DNA of 39,377 nt from JAGFIY01 sp964499285 (GTDB lineage Bacteria > Bacteroidota > Ignavibacteria > Ignavibacteriales > Melioribacteraceae), in the NCBI GenBank assembly GCA_964499285.1, contig CAZCLA010000028.1:1-39377 (forward strand), written 5' to 3'. Below are positions 1 to 9,306 of this stretch, piece by piece. Each line of letters begins with the position of its first letter. The stretch's first letter is position 1. The notes beneath the pieces were generated by a model. That model made no database searches and was not told where the DNA came from. It was given only the letters and a program-made list of their open reading frames with translations. The position numbers and the translations under genes were made by a program.

Positions 1-182
1 AAACCTATTTCAAACCTATATGAAAAGTATATGAAAGCGTAGTAAAGCCACAGCAAAGCCGCTCAAGGTTCGATGAAGTGCCGCTCACTTCATACCCGGT
101 TCTAATGCGCGGTTATCTTTTTTTGGTAAATATTTATTATTTTCTGTATAATCAACATTTTAAGATGTAATAAAGGAATACA
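1..182. other. Unassigned leader with a perfect 8-bp hairpin
   Basis: No gene is supported here. The start holds two copies of AAACCTAT (1-8 and 12-19). Positions 73-80 (ATGAAGTG) pair perfectly with 86-93 (CACTTCAT) around a 5-nt loop, and this part is richer in G+C than its surroundings. A T-run follows about 20 nt later, too far for a standard intrinsic terminator. AAAGGA lies just before the next start codon. It could be the tail of an element or RNA beginning outside the window. Confidence 0.4.
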
Positions 183-839
183 ATGGCAAGGGTAAATAAA
201 CAAATACTGGGAGTCATAAATGGTAAGATAGGGAACTTTGTCTTCAGAAATGTAAACGGAAAAACCTTCGTTTCAAACAGACCGTTAAAGTATAATGTTA
301 ACGGCACGGAGGAATCTACAAGAGTTAAAAAGGGTTTCAAAAATCTAATACAGTTCTCTTCTTATATTAATTCAATCCCAATCTTAAAAGAAGTCTGGAG
401 AAGTAAATCCGTTAAAGGAAAACGTGCATATAATAAAATATTCAGCCACAATAAAAGCCATGTGAAGTCATCTGAAATATCAGAATATCTGTTTATTGTA
501 CCAACTGTTAGTTCGGTTCAAATGTCGGTGTATAAAGTTGATATAGAACAAAATTATACCTACGTAGATTATAAAACTAATTACAAAGTAAAAGATTGTA
601 TTTATAATTATGTGTTGGTTTTTTATTCTAAACAAAAAAAACGGTTCATTCATCAGGCTGGCATACTTGATAATATGAAGCCTAAAAAAAGGATGCTTCT
701 TAACATAAAATTAGGAAAAGATGTTGTGAAGTTTATAAGCACGAGGGGAAGAATAATTGCCTATTTCGCAGTTGTGGTTCAAGATCAGTCAGGCTGTGTC
801 AAGACCTGGTCAAACACTGCAAGTGAAGTCTATAAATAA
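183..839 (+). CDS. DUF6266-like conserved hypothetical protein
   Basis: A 218-residue basic protein without signal peptide or membrane segment. The first 35 residues contain the pattern GVINGKIGNFVFRNVNGK followed by SNRP, which resembles the opening of the DUF6266 family of Bacteroidota (a glycine-rich GK(I/V)GN signature followed by basic residues). The rest is predicted beta-rich with several aromatic stretches. The ATG is preceded by AAAGGA at a normal distance. It stands alone: a repeat-bearing gap of about 170 bp separates it from the acetyl-CoA synthetase gene. No function is known for the family and none is proposed here. The family assignment rests on the N-terminal pattern only. Confidence 0.7.
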   Translation: MARVNKQILGVINGKIGNFVFRNVNGKTFVSNRPLKYNVNGTEESTRVKKGFKNLIQFSSYINSIPILKEVWRSKSVKGKRAYNKIFSHNKSHVKSSEISEYLFIVPTVSSVQMSVYKVDIEQNYTYVDYKTNYKVKDCIYNYVLVFYSKQKKRFIHQAGILDNMKPKKRMLLNIKLGKDVVKFISTRGRIIAYFAVVVQDQSGCVKTWSNTASEVYK

Positions 840-874
840 AAAGCAGCCCACAATTAAAAAGTATTCAAATTTGT

Positions 875-922
875 CAATCATCCAATCATTCAATCATCCA
901 ATCACCCAATCATTCAATCAAA
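875..922 (+). repeat. 8-nt-periodic CAAT array, six units
   Basis: Six consecutive 8-mers each begin with CAAT: CAATCATC, CAATCATT, CAATCATC, CAATCACC, CAATCATT, CAATCAAA. Two further arrays with the same period and CAAT anchor lie at 19996-20035 and 20431-20462. This array occupies the gap before acs and ends about 90 bp before its start codon. Confidence 0.85.
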
Positions 923-1013
923 AAACAATTAACAAGTTATTGCATTTCAATCCGGCAAACTTTAATTTCACTTCGCAATCACATACAAATTATCTCATTT
1001 AAGGGAGGAGTTG

Positions 1014-2906
1014 ATGGCAGAGAATAAATTACACGGGGAAGTTTTTTATCCATCAAAGAAAGTTGTTCAGTTTGCAAACATAAAAGATTGGGATGAACTC
1101 GATAATAAAGCGAAGGAGGACTACCCGGACTTTTGGGAATCCATTGCTGCTGAACTCGATTGGTTCGGGAAGTGGGATAAAGTGATTGATGATTCTCAAA
1201 AACCGTTTTATAAATGGTTTGTGAATGCTAAGGTTAATATTGTTTATAACTGTCTCGATCGGCATGTTAAAACCTCACGGAGAAATAAACTCGCTCTTAT
1301 CTGGGAGGGGGAGAATGGAGAGTTTAAAGCATATTCCTATTATGCATTGCACAGGGACACATGTAAGTTCGCGAATATTCTTAAAAGCATGGGCGTTAAA
1401 AAAGGTGACCGTGTCACTATATATATGGGACGTGTTCCTGAGATTGTTATGGCAATGCTTGCCTGTGCGAGAATCGGTGCTATACATTCAGTTGTTTACG
1501 GTGGTTTTTCAGTCGAAGCTCTTCATGAAAGACTTGAAGACAGTCATTCAAAAGTTTTAATTGTTGCCGATGGCGCATACCAGAGAGGTAAGATTGTTAA
1601 ATTAAAAGATATTGCCGATGAAGCTCTCGAAAGAGCTGCAAGCGTTGAGCACGTGCTGGTTGTTAAACGTACGGGTCAAGATGTAAAAATGGAAGTGGGC
1701 AGAGATATGTGGTATCACGAACTCATGAACATGCCGATCGCAAATAGATCATGCGAGATGGAAGAGATGGATTCTGAAGATCCGCTTTTCATACTTTACA
1801 CTTCCGGAACTACAGGAAAACCAAAAGCTATTCTTCATACACACGGCGGTTACATGGTTGGCGTTTATGCTACATTAAAATATGTGTTCGATATTCACGA
1901 TGAAGACCGTTATTGGTGTGCGGCGGATCCGGGATGGATTACCGGTCATAGCTACATAGTTTACGGTCCGCTACTAAATGGAGCAACTTCATTTTTATAC
2001 GAAGGCGCTCCTACGCATCCTTACCCAAATCGTTGGTGGCAGATGATTGAAAGATACGGCATAAATATTTTGTATACCGCACCGACTGCAATTAGAGGAC
2101 TAATGCGTTTCGGAGATGCATGGGTTACAAGACATGATTTGTCTTCGCTTCGTTTATTAGGATCGGTAGGCGAACCAATAAATCCCGAAGCATGGAAATG
2201 GTACTATACTGTTGTGGGTAAAGAAAATTGTCCAATTATGGATACTTGGTGGCAGACTGAAACCGGTATGTTTATGATAACTCCAATGCCTTCAGTGCCG
2301 CTTAAACCGGGTTCCGGTACAAAACCTTTTCCGGGAATTCTTATGGATGTCGTGAACGAGGAAGGTGAATCTGTTAAACCAAATGAAGAGGGATTTCTAG
2401 TGATTAAAACTCCTTGGCCCGCAATGATTAGAACTATTTACAAAGATGATCAAAGATATATTGATCAATACTGGAGCAAATTCCCCGGAGTTTATTTGAC
2501 CGGCGACAGTGCAAAAAAGGATGAGGACGGATATTTCTGGGTAATCGGAAGGGTTGATGACGTTATCAAAGTTTCAGGCTACCGATTAGGTACTGCGGAA
2601 ATTGAAAGTGCGCTTGTAAGTCATAGTGCAGTTGCCGAGGCTGCAGCAATCGGACTTCCTCACGAAGTAAAAGGAAATGCGATACACACTTATGTGATAC
2701 TAAAATCCGGCTTTGTCAAATCTCATGAACTTGCTGAAGAGTTGAGAAAGCATGTCGGTCACGAAGTTGGTCCGATTGCAAAACCCGAAAGTATCGAATT
2801 TGTAGATTCGCTTCCAAAAACAAGGAGCGGAAAGATTATGAGAAGAGTGTTGAAAGCAAAAGCGCTTGGACAAGATCCCGGAAATTTATCGACACTCGAA
2901 AACTAA
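1014..2906 (+). CDS. acs: Acetyl-CoA synthetase (AMP-forming acetate-CoA ligase)
   Basis: Activates acetate with ATP and CoA to acetyl-CoA, AMP and pyrophosphate in the cytoplasm. At 630 residues it has the usual length. Visible features: an N-terminal ACAS extension with FWESIAAELDWF; the P-loop TSGTTGKPK near residue 262; the DTWWQTETG core; the hinge region YLTGDSAKKDEDGYFWVIGR; and a C-terminal PKTRSGKIMRR whose lysine (about 607) is the catalytic, acetylation-regulated residue of the family. The start is the ATG at 1014, preceded by GGGAGGAG; the in-frame TTG at 1011 lies too close to that site. It probably recycles acetate, and citrate lyase encoded at 18-22 kb would be one source. A propionyl-CoA ligase role is possible but less likely. 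Confidence 0.95.
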   Translation: MAENKLHGEVFYPSKKVVQFANIKDWDELDNKAKEDYPDFWESIAAELDWFGKWDKVIDDSQKPFYKWFVNAKVNIVYNCLDRHVKTSRRNKLALIWEGENGEFKAYSYYALHRDTCKFANILKSMGVKKGDRVTIYMGRVPEIVMAMLACARIGAIHSVVYGGFSVEALHERLEDSHSKVLIVADGAYQRGKIVKLKDIADEALERAASVEHVLVVKRTGQDVKMEVGRDMWYHELMNMPIANRSCEMEEMDSEDPLFILYTSGTTGKPKAILHTHGGYMVGVYATLKYVFDIHDEDRYWCAADPGWITGHSYIVYGPLLNGATSFLYEGAPTHPYPNRWWQMIERYGINILYTAPTAIRGLMRFGDAWVTRHDLSSLRLLGSVGEPINPEAWKWYYTVVGKENCPIMDTWWQTETGMFMITPMPSVPLKPGSGTKPFPGILMDVVNEEGESVKPNEEGFLVIKTPWPAMIRTIYKDDQRYIDQYWSKFPGVYLTGDSAKKDEDGYFWVIGRVDDVIKVSGYRLGTAEIESALVSHSAVAEAAAIGLPHEVKGNAIHTYVILKSGFVKSHELAEELRKHVGHEVGPIAKPESIEFVDSLPKTRSGKIMRRVLKAKALGQDPGNLSTLEN

Positions 2907-2969
2907 AGGGGCATATAGCTACTTTTTTTGTGCATTGAATGGCGAATATTTATAAAATACTTTGTAATG

Positions 2970-2987
2970 TAATTGATTAATCAATTA
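2970..2987. promoter_or_regulatory. 18-bp perfect palindrome upstream of the TonB-receptor operon
   Basis: TAATTGATTAATCAATTA is an exact palindrome in the gap between acs and the first receptor gene, about 80 bp before that gene's start. Position and symmetry would suit a dimeric regulator. AT-rich palindromes also arise by chance, and no clear promoter is visible near it, so an operator role is only a guess. Confidence 0.3.
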
Positions 2988-3067
2988 TGTAATTTGTACA
3001 AGCATTTTTTTAAGTATAATTAAATTGTATAATTTGTTTTATCTCCTATTATTGATTGAGGGGGGAA

Positions 3068-5329
3068 ATGGTAGTTAAAAAGAGCAGCATTCTACTGCAT
3101 GCATGTATTGCGGCATTTCTTTCATTCTTCACTTTAACGCTTACCTCGGTTGATCTTCGCGCACAGGAAACAGGTAGATTGCGTGGAGTCGTAACCGACT
3201 CGCTAAACGGAGAAGCGCTTGCTTACGGAAACGTATTTATTGAAGAGCTTAAAACCGGCGCGACAACTGATGACAGAGGTTATTTTTATATCAGTTCTAT
3301 TCCGCCAAACAGGACTTACAATCTGCTTGTATCTTATGTAGGCTATGAAAGTAAATCAATTCAGTTTGTTGTGCAGCCAAATCACATTACCGAACTCGAT
3401 GTTAAATTAAATCCTTCGAGTATTGAACTTCAAACAATTGAAAAGATTGGGCAAAAAGTTGCCGAGTATAATGCTACTGATATCGGTTTAGAAAGAATTG
3501 CAGTAAAAGAACTTGAGATGATGCCTAAAGGTGTTGAAACAGATGTGTTTCGTTCACTGCAGTATATTCCGGGTGTCAGGTCAACAGGAGATGTCTCCGC
3601 AAGGTATTATGTAAGAGGCGGTGAGAGCAATCAGAATTTGGTTCTTCTTAATGGAGCAACCATTTATAATCCTTTCCATGCACTGGGATTATTCAGCGTA
3701 ATCGATCCCGATATGGTTAACAATATGGAGTTTTATAAAGGAGGATTCACTTCCGAGTTTGGGGGAAGACTTTCCTCGGTTCTCAAGCTTGTTACGAAAG
3801 ACGGTAATAAAAATAGAATAAGCGGAACCGCCACTGCGAGTCTGCTTACAGCAAAAGGCTTGGTGGAAGGACCTATCCCATATGGTTCATTTATTGTTAC
3901 GGGAAGAAAAAGTCACAACACAGATATATTAAAGAAATTCCTAAACGATCAAACAGCACCTTTCGATTTTTATGATCTATCCTTTAAATTAAATTATGGA
4001 AATCCTACGTTTATTCCGGGTTCTAAATTTGTTATTCATGGCTTTTTCAGCGGTGATAAATTAAAAAACGATAATCCGTTAAAAGAGGATTTTTCTTGGT
4101 CAAACGATGTGCTAGGATTTTCTTGGTTTCAGGTTTATGACAGTCCGCTCTTTTCTGAGATTAACCTGTCAATGAGTAATTTTAACGGTGAAGTCATCCC
4201 TAACCTTAGCTCAGTGAAACCACGAAGAAATGAAGTGAGGGATTTGACGCTCAAACTTGATTTCAACTATATCTTTGATGACCGTGATGAAGTTGCAGCC
4301 GGCATTCACATAAACACGGTTGACACAAAACTCTATCTGGAAAACGGTGCGGGGGTACTCACTGATATTCATTCAACCGGGGCAAATCTAGCCGTGTATG
4401 CAAAGTATAAACTTCTTCAATGGGAAGAATTTGGTGCAGACTTTGGCGGAAGAGTAAATTTGGCGGGTCTATCGAAAAACGGTAATTTTTTTGTTGAACC
4501 AAGAATTAGTTTAACTTACAGACCGATCAACCTAATTTCATTCAAAGCAGCTTATGGAGTTTACCAGCAGGAGCTTACGACCATTTCAAGTGAGAACGAG
4601 GTCATTTCACTTTTCGAACCATATGTGATTGTTCCGGATTATCTGGAAACACCAAGATCTACTCACTACACATTTGGTGTTGATTTTATTCTAAGTGAAG
4701 CAATTAACCTTGGAGTAGAAACATATTATAAAAAACTAGATAATATAACTTCAATAAATGACAATAAGCGATACGAGGAAGATCCTGATCTCTTAAGCGG
4801 TGATGGGGATAGTTACGGAATCGAATCTCAGATAAAATATTCTCAAGAACCGATCAGCATTACTGCCTCCTATGCTCTTTCTTATTCTTACAAAGAGGTG
4901 GAAGGTTGGCTTTATTATCCAAGATATGATTCACGACATGCACTTAATTTGACATTTGAGGTAAATGTAGGTGCAGGATGGCACGCAAGTGCAATTTGGG
5001 TGTTTAATACAGGTCTTCCGTTCACTCCGATAATCGGTTACTATGATAAGTTATTTATGTCGGATTTTAGAGGACCGTGGGATATTTATGAAAATTATAT
5101 CCCTTACTCTGTTTTGGGTGATAAGAATTATCATAGACTTCCTAATTATCATAGACTCGATTTAAGTTTATCCAAAAAATTCGAATTCTCTTTCGCGAAA
5201 TTATCTCTTGATTTCAGCATTATTAACGTTTATAACCGCGAAAACATTTTCTATTTCGATAGATCATCGGGCGAACAAGTAAATATGCTGCCGTTTTTGC
5301 CAACGGCAACTGTGAAGGTGGAAATATGA
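3068..5329 (+). CDS. TonB-dependent outer-membrane receptor, copy A
   Basis: A TonB-linked outer-membrane transporter of 753 residues. Order: signal peptide (about residues 1-33, ending near LRAQ), a carboxypeptidase-D regulatory-like domain (GRLRGVVTDSLNGEALAYGN, to about residue 105), a plug domain containing RYYVRGGESNQNLVLLNG and FGGRLSSV, then a long beta-barrel ending in a hydrophobic aromatic-rich strand. There is no STN domain, so sigma/anti-sigma signalling through it is not expected. The start is the ATG at 3068 behind GAGGGGGG; this gives exactly the same length as copy B at 9307. Its stop overlaps the next start by ATGA, so the two are translationally coupled. The ligand is unknown; pairing with DUF4249 lipoproteins is common in Bacteroidota. 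Confidence 0.92.
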   Translation: MVVKKSSILLHACIAAFLSFFTLTLTSVDLRAQETGRLRGVVTDSLNGEALAYGNVFIEELKTGATTDDRGYFYISSIPPNRTYNLLVSYVGYESKSIQFVVQPNHITELDVKLNPSSIELQTIEKIGQKVAEYNATDIGLERIAVKELEMMPKGVETDVFRSLQYIPGVRSTGDVSARYYVRGGESNQNLVLLNGATIYNPFHALGLFSVIDPDMVNNMEFYKGGFTSEFGGRLSSVLKLVTKDGNKNRISGTATASLLTAKGLVEGPIPYGSFIVTGRKSHNTDILKKFLNDQTAPFDFYDLSFKLNYGNPTFIPGSKFVIHGFFSGDKLKNDNPLKEDFSWSNDVLGFSWFQVYDSPLFSEINLSMSNFNGEVIPNLSSVKPRRNEVRDLTLKLDFNYIFDDRDEVAAGIHINTVDTKLYLENGAGVLTDIHSTGANLAVYAKYKLLQWEEFGADFGGRVNLAGLSKNGNFFVEPRISLTYRPINLISFKAAYGVYQQELTTISSENEVISLFEPYVIVPDYLETPRSTHYTFGVDFILSEAINLGVETYYKKLDNITSINDNKRYEEDPDLLSGDGDSYGIESQIKYSQEPISITASYALSYSYKEVEGWLYYPRYDSRHALNLTFEVNVGAGWHASAIWVFNTGLPFTPIIGYYDKLFMSDFRGPWDIYENYIPYSVLGDKNYHRLPNYHRLDLSLSKKFEFSFAKLSLDFSIINVYNRENIFYFDRSSGEQVNMLPFLPTATVKVEI

Positions 5330-6294
5330 AAGCAACAAAACTATATTTAATTTTATTGGCATCTCTTCTTGTTATTATAAGCTGCGAAGAACCTTTTTCG
5401 CCAAGAGCCGATTACGATGAGAGGTATTCATTTAATTGTGTTGTAAGAGGTGATACTGCATTTCAAGTTGCTACTACATATAAAAGTTACGATGTGTCAT
5501 ATCTTGATCCTTACGAAAATACAATTGATCCTTTCATTCATAATTCATTTATTAGAATGTGGGTCGGCGACAGTGTATATGTTTTTAAGGATTCAACCAT
5601 GGAGCGATTAGATGACTCCCGTTACGACACACCTGTTAATTTTTATTACATAAATAATTATAAACCTCGTTCGGGCGATTTCATAGAGATGGAAACATTG
5701 CTTCCGAACGGTAGAAGATTAAAATCTTCAACCAGTGTACCGGAAAGAATTGAATTTAATTTTGCCGCAAGCGATAGATCGTTTCCTACTGGCAATGGGG
5801 AAAATGTAAATATAAGTTGGATACCAGCTTTTTCCGGACAGTTGTTTTCGGCAAAGATCGTTTTAAATTATAGAAAAATCGAAAATGGTGTTAGTGTAAG
5901 ATACACAAAGGAAATTCCGATTCAATATGTTGACGAAGGGGGAGAAAGAACCCCGGTTTATCCGATCCCGCGTAGAACTCCGCAGATTGTTATTCCAAGC
6001 AGCATTATCGAAGAAATTTTACTTGGAATTTCTGAAGGTGATGAGAACAAACAGAATTATATCATTTTTGCAATCACGATAGAAATAAAGGTGTTCGATA
6101 GAAATCTTTCCGGATATTATTCAAGTGTAAGTCGAATTGATGACTCATTTTCGATAAGGCTTGATGAACTTGATTTCTCAAATATCGAAGGAGGGTTCGG
6201 TGTTTTCGGATCTTACGTAATTGATAATTTCGCGATTTTGTTTGATGATGATTATATAAAATCTCTTGGTTACAGAATCGGAACCGGTAAATAG
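5326..6294 (+). CDS. DUF4249-type lipoprotein, copy A
   Basis: A 322-residue lipoprotein with lipobox VIISC (Cys20) followed by Glu-Glu. The mature part is beta-rich and contains the FNCVVRGDTAFQVATTYKSY segment, a lengthy central domain, and a C-terminal DFSNIEGGFGVFGSY motif typical of DUF4249 proteins. The start overlaps the upstream TonB receptor stop by four bases. DUF4249 proteins usually accompany TonB receptors and are thought to be surface-associated partners, but their biochemical role is not established. The acidic residues directly after the lipidated cysteine resemble the export signal that sends Bacteroidota lipoproteins to the outer surface. The paralogue at 11565 occupies the same position in the second cassette. 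Confidence 0.82.
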   Translation: MKATKLYLILLASLLVIISCEEPFSPRADYDERYSFNCVVRGDTAFQVATTYKSYDVSYLDPYENTIDPFIHNSFIRMWVGDSVYVFKDSTMERLDDSRYDTPVNFYYINNYKPRSGDFIEMETLLPNGRRLKSSTSVPERIEFNFAASDRSFPTGNGENVNISWIPAFSGQLFSAKIVLNYRKIENGVSVRYTKEIPIQYVDEGGERTPVYPIPRRTPQIVIPSSIIEEILLGISEGDENKQNYIIFAITIEIKVFDRNLSGYYSSVSRIDDSFSIRLDELDFSNIEGGFGVFGSYVIDNFAILFDDDYIKSLGYRIGTGK

Positions 6295-6297
6295 TTT

Positions 6298-7773
6298 ATG
6301 AAAAAGGGAATATCAATAGCATTAATATTAGTGTCAGTTTTATTCTTTTCATCATGTGAAAAAGAAGTTTCAACAAGCCCGCCGATGGAACCAATTCCTC
6401 TTGGATTTATTAAAATCGAAAGTAATCCGCCGGGTGCTAAAATTTATGAGGATGGCAGAAACACATCGTTACGGACTCCAGATAGTTTAGGCTGGCTTGA
6501 GGAAAGAGAGTATAATTTTACTCTGAAGCTGGACTTATATCGGGATACTACTTTTAGTGTTGATGTTGACGTTAATGAAAAGAAGAATGTATTTATTGAT
6601 TACCATCAAAATCAAAGGATGCTCGGTGGAATCTACTGTAAAACAAACTTAGATAGTGCTAAGATTTTTCTTAACGGGGAATTTACGGGCAAGTTTACTC
6701 CCGATACTATAAAAGGATTGATCCCCGGTGAATATAAAATCCGTTACGAACGTGAAAATTGCCGTGCAGATAGTCTTTCTGTCACGATTACAAGCAATGT
6801 TTATATGGATGCCCCGAGAGTTCTAACGGATACGTCGGTTTGGGTTGATTATTCCACCAATACTTCGGGATTGCCAAGTAATCTTCTAAGCTGTCTCGCA
6901 ATAGACAAACAGAATAATTTATGGATTGGTACAAGGGATGCCGGTGTAGTTAAATACGACGGTATCAACTGGGTAAATTATAATATGGAGAACTCTGAGT
7001 TATTCTCAAACTATATCACAGCTATTGAAGTAACGGAATCAGGAGATGTATATATAGGCAGTCTCGATGGTCTTACACAATTTAGCGGCGGCCTTTACAC
7101 TGTTTTATATCAGAGACTTCCATCAAAACATGTTACCACCATCTTTGAGGATAGAGACGGAATTCTGTGGGTTGGCACAAAAGGTGGCTTAGTAAAAAGG
7201 GAAGGAAATTTTGTGGAGGTTATCTCCCATCCTTTAACGGAAGGATTCCCTTTGGGTAATGATATAACAGGAATTGTGCAAGATCATAATCGTCATATTT
7301 GGGTCTCTGTTAATGGCAAAGGTTTAGCTAAATGGAATAAACAGTATTGGAAGAGTTTTAATTTTGATTTTATGGTTGGTGGAACTCTTCATGACAGAAA
7401 AGAAAATAACTATAACTGTCTTGTATTTGATGGCGATTATTTATTTATGGGACATTCTTTTATCGCTTCGTACGGACAAAAAGGCGGTATATCGCGTTAT
7501 GATGTTCGTTTCGGTTATTTCTACTATTACTTTCCCGAACTTTGGGGTAGAAATGTATCGGATATTATTGTAAGAGGTGACGGTGAAAAATATATATCGA
7601 CAGACGATGGATTGTATATTTACAAAGCTGGTCGTCCCTTACAGCATTTTCACACACTTAATTCCAATATCCCCTCAAGGCAAGTTGAAGAAGCTGAAGT
7701 TGCAGTTGACGGAAGTATATGGATTATTACACCAAACGCAGGTATGGTTCACTATAAAAGAAATTTACTTTGA
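6298..7773 (+). CDS. Lipoprotein with two PEGA-like repeats and a seven-bladed propeller, A1
   Basis: A 491-residue lipoprotein (lipobox FFSSC, Cys20, then Glu-Lys-Glu). Residues about 38-90 and 105-160 are two PEGA-type beta repeats (IESNPPGAKIYEDGRN; KTNLDSAKIFLNGEFTGK). From about residue 195 to the end there are seven repeats of the form D..G.LWIGT..GG..Y.G..W, as in the two-component-regulator (Reg_prop) propeller, consistent with one complete seven-bladed propeller. No kinase or transmembrane domain follows, so it is a stand-alone ligand- or surface-binding module. It begins 3 nt after the DUF4249 gene and has a closely related neighbour at 7784 sharing the SCEKEVSTSPP opening, indicating tandem duplication. 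Function unknown. Confidence 0.85.
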   Translation: MKKGISIALILVSVLFFSSCEKEVSTSPPMEPIPLGFIKIESNPPGAKIYEDGRNTSLRTPDSLGWLEEREYNFTLKLDLYRDTTFSVDVDVNEKKNVFIDYHQNQRMLGGIYCKTNLDSAKIFLNGEFTGKFTPDTIKGLIPGEYKIRYERENCRADSLSVTITSNVYMDAPRVLTDTSVWVDYSTNTSGLPSNLLSCLAIDKQNNLWIGTRDAGVVKYDGINWVNYNMENSELFSNYITAIEVTESGDVYIGSLDGLTQFSGGLYTVLYQRLPSKHVTTIFEDRDGILWVGTKGGLVKREGNFVEVISHPLTEGFPLGNDITGIVQDHNRHIWVSVNGKGLAKWNKQYWKSFNFDFMVGGTLHDRKENNYNCLVFDGDYLFMGHSFIASYGQKGGISRYDVRFGYFYYYFPELWGRNVSDIIVRGDGEKYISTDDGLYIYKAGRPLQHFHTLNSNIPSRQVEEAEVAVDGSIWIITPNAGMVHYKRNLL

Positions 7774-7783
7774 TTGAGGAAGA

Positions 7784-9250
7784 ATGACAACGAGAGCTAA
7801 CTCACTGACTGCCCTAATAGTATTAATTTCTTTTTTAACTATTTCTTGTGAAAAAGAGGTTTCAACTTCTCCGCCTTCCGAACCAGTACCGATTGGTTTT
7901 GTCTCAATTGAGAGTGATCCTCCAGGTGCAAAGATTTATGAGGACGGTAGAAATTCGGGATTGGTTACACCCGACAGTTTAGGCTGGCTTGAGGAAAAAG
8001 AATATATCTTTACTTTAAAAAAGAATCTTTATCGCGATACTTCATTTTCGATACGAGTTTTAGAAGCCGAACCAAAGAGTATATTTATAGATTATCATTC
8101 AAATCCTAGAATGCTCGGCGGAATTATATTTACAACTAACCTAGCCGGAGCAAAAATATTTGTAAATAATGAAGATACCGGATTGCTTTCTCCCGCGGAG
8201 ATGAAAGGATTAATACCCGGTGTTTACAAGGTTAAATATGTAAAAGAAAACTGCCGCGATGATAGTCTGCAAGTTACGGTAATGAGCAATGTTTTGGTCG
8301 ATGCGGCAATGTCATTGCGGGATACTTCAATTTGGGTCGATTACAATCTGTATAATTCCGGAATACAAAGTAATCAGATTACTGACCTTCTTATTGATCA
8401 TCAAGGTTTTTTATGGGTCGCATCCAGAGATGAAGGAATTGCAAAATTTACAGGTGCTGAATGGATTATTTATAACGAATTTAATTCGGGCTTGATAAGC
8501 AATAATGTCTCAGTAATGGAACTAGGTGAATTTGGTGAAATTTTGATCGGTACTAATATAGGAGCAGTAAAATTTGACGGAATAAGTTGGAGCGGAATAG
8601 GTGGTGTTCCTGCTTCTGCGGAAGTAAAAGATTTGGATTATATCGGAAACGATTCTTTGTGGATTGCGACTACTAAAGGAGTCGTTCTTTATGCAAACAG
8701 GAGATGGGAACTGTTTGATGCATCAATAGATACTTTCCCGGGGGATGTTGCAACCGGAGTATTAAAAGATTTTAAAGGCAATACTTGGGTAACAACAACA
8801 ATGACCGGAATTGGACGATACGATGGTAATGAATGGCGAAAATGGTTCTTCGATTATGATCCTCTGGAAAATCCGAATAACCTATTTAATACTGTCAATC
8901 ACGACGGTGAGAGAATTTGGTTCGGTCTTTCTTACAATGTATCGTTAGGATCTTGGGGAGGTTTGATGAGTTACGATTACAACAGTAATATTTTCATTGT
9001 AAATTATCCATTCTTTGCAGGCAGAACAGTTTATGAGATTAATGTGACAGAAGATGGTGAAAAGTTGATATCTACGAACGATGGATTACATACATTCTAT
9101 AATTCCGCACAAATTAAAAGCTATAGAAGAGGCACTACCGGTTTAACGACCGACAATATTATTTGCAGTACATTGGATGCAGCTGGAAATATTTGGATCG
9201 GCACACAGAGTCATGGATTATTCAAGTATAAGAGATATCTCGATAAATAA
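7784..9250 (+). CDS. Lipoprotein with PEGA-like repeats and propeller, A2 (tandem paralogue)
   Basis: A 488-residue paralogue of the preceding gene: lipobox LTISC (Cys22), the same EKEVSTSPP linker, PEGA-like repeats (IESDPPGAKIYEDGRN; TTNLAGAKIFVNNEDTG) and a C-terminal Reg_prop-type propeller with repeated LWVASRDEGIAKF, LWIATTKGVVLY and IWIGTQSHGLFKY strands. The ATG follows GAGGAAG at good spacing and 10 nt downstream of the previous stop. The N-terminal half is much closer to A1 than the propeller half, which suggests that the propeller face has diverged after duplication and may determine specificity. This is inference from reading the two sequences, not from an alignment score. Confidence 0.85.
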   Translation: MTTRANSLTALIVLISFLTISCEKEVSTSPPSEPVPIGFVSIESDPPGAKIYEDGRNSGLVTPDSLGWLEEKEYIFTLKKNLYRDTSFSIRVLEAEPKSIFIDYHSNPRMLGGIIFTTNLAGAKIFVNNEDTGLLSPAEMKGLIPGVYKVKYVKENCRDDSLQVTVMSNVLVDAAMSLRDTSIWVDYNLYNSGIQSNQITDLLIDHQGFLWVASRDEGIAKFTGAEWIIYNEFNSGLISNNVSVMELGEFGEILIGTNIGAVKFDGISWSGIGGVPASAEVKDLDYIGNDSLWIATTKGVVLYANRRWELFDASIDTFPGDVATGVLKDFKGNTWVTTTMTGIGRYDGNEWRKWFFDYDPLENPNNLFNTVNHDGERIWFGLSYNVSLGSWGGLMSYDYNSNIFIVNYPFFAGRTVYEINVTEDGEKLISTNDGLHTFYNSAQIKSYRRGTTGLTTDNIICSTLDAAGNIWIGTQSHGLFKYKRYLDK

Positions 9251-9306
9251 TAGAGATATTATTTTTTATCTTGAATTATGGTTAAGAATTTCTGATCTAT
9301 TACTTA

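Noticed and set aside
1..130. End of a group II intron (domain V-like hairpin and CGGTTC)
   Set aside because: The outer halves GGTTCG and CCCGGTTC do not pair as domain V requires, and no intron-encoded protein is present.
875..922. CRISPR array
   Set aside because: Units are 8 nt without spacers, and there are no cas genes.
757..1002. Small ORF overlapping the end of the DUF6266-like gene
   Set aside because: Half of it is in another frame of a real gene and the rest is translated repeat array.
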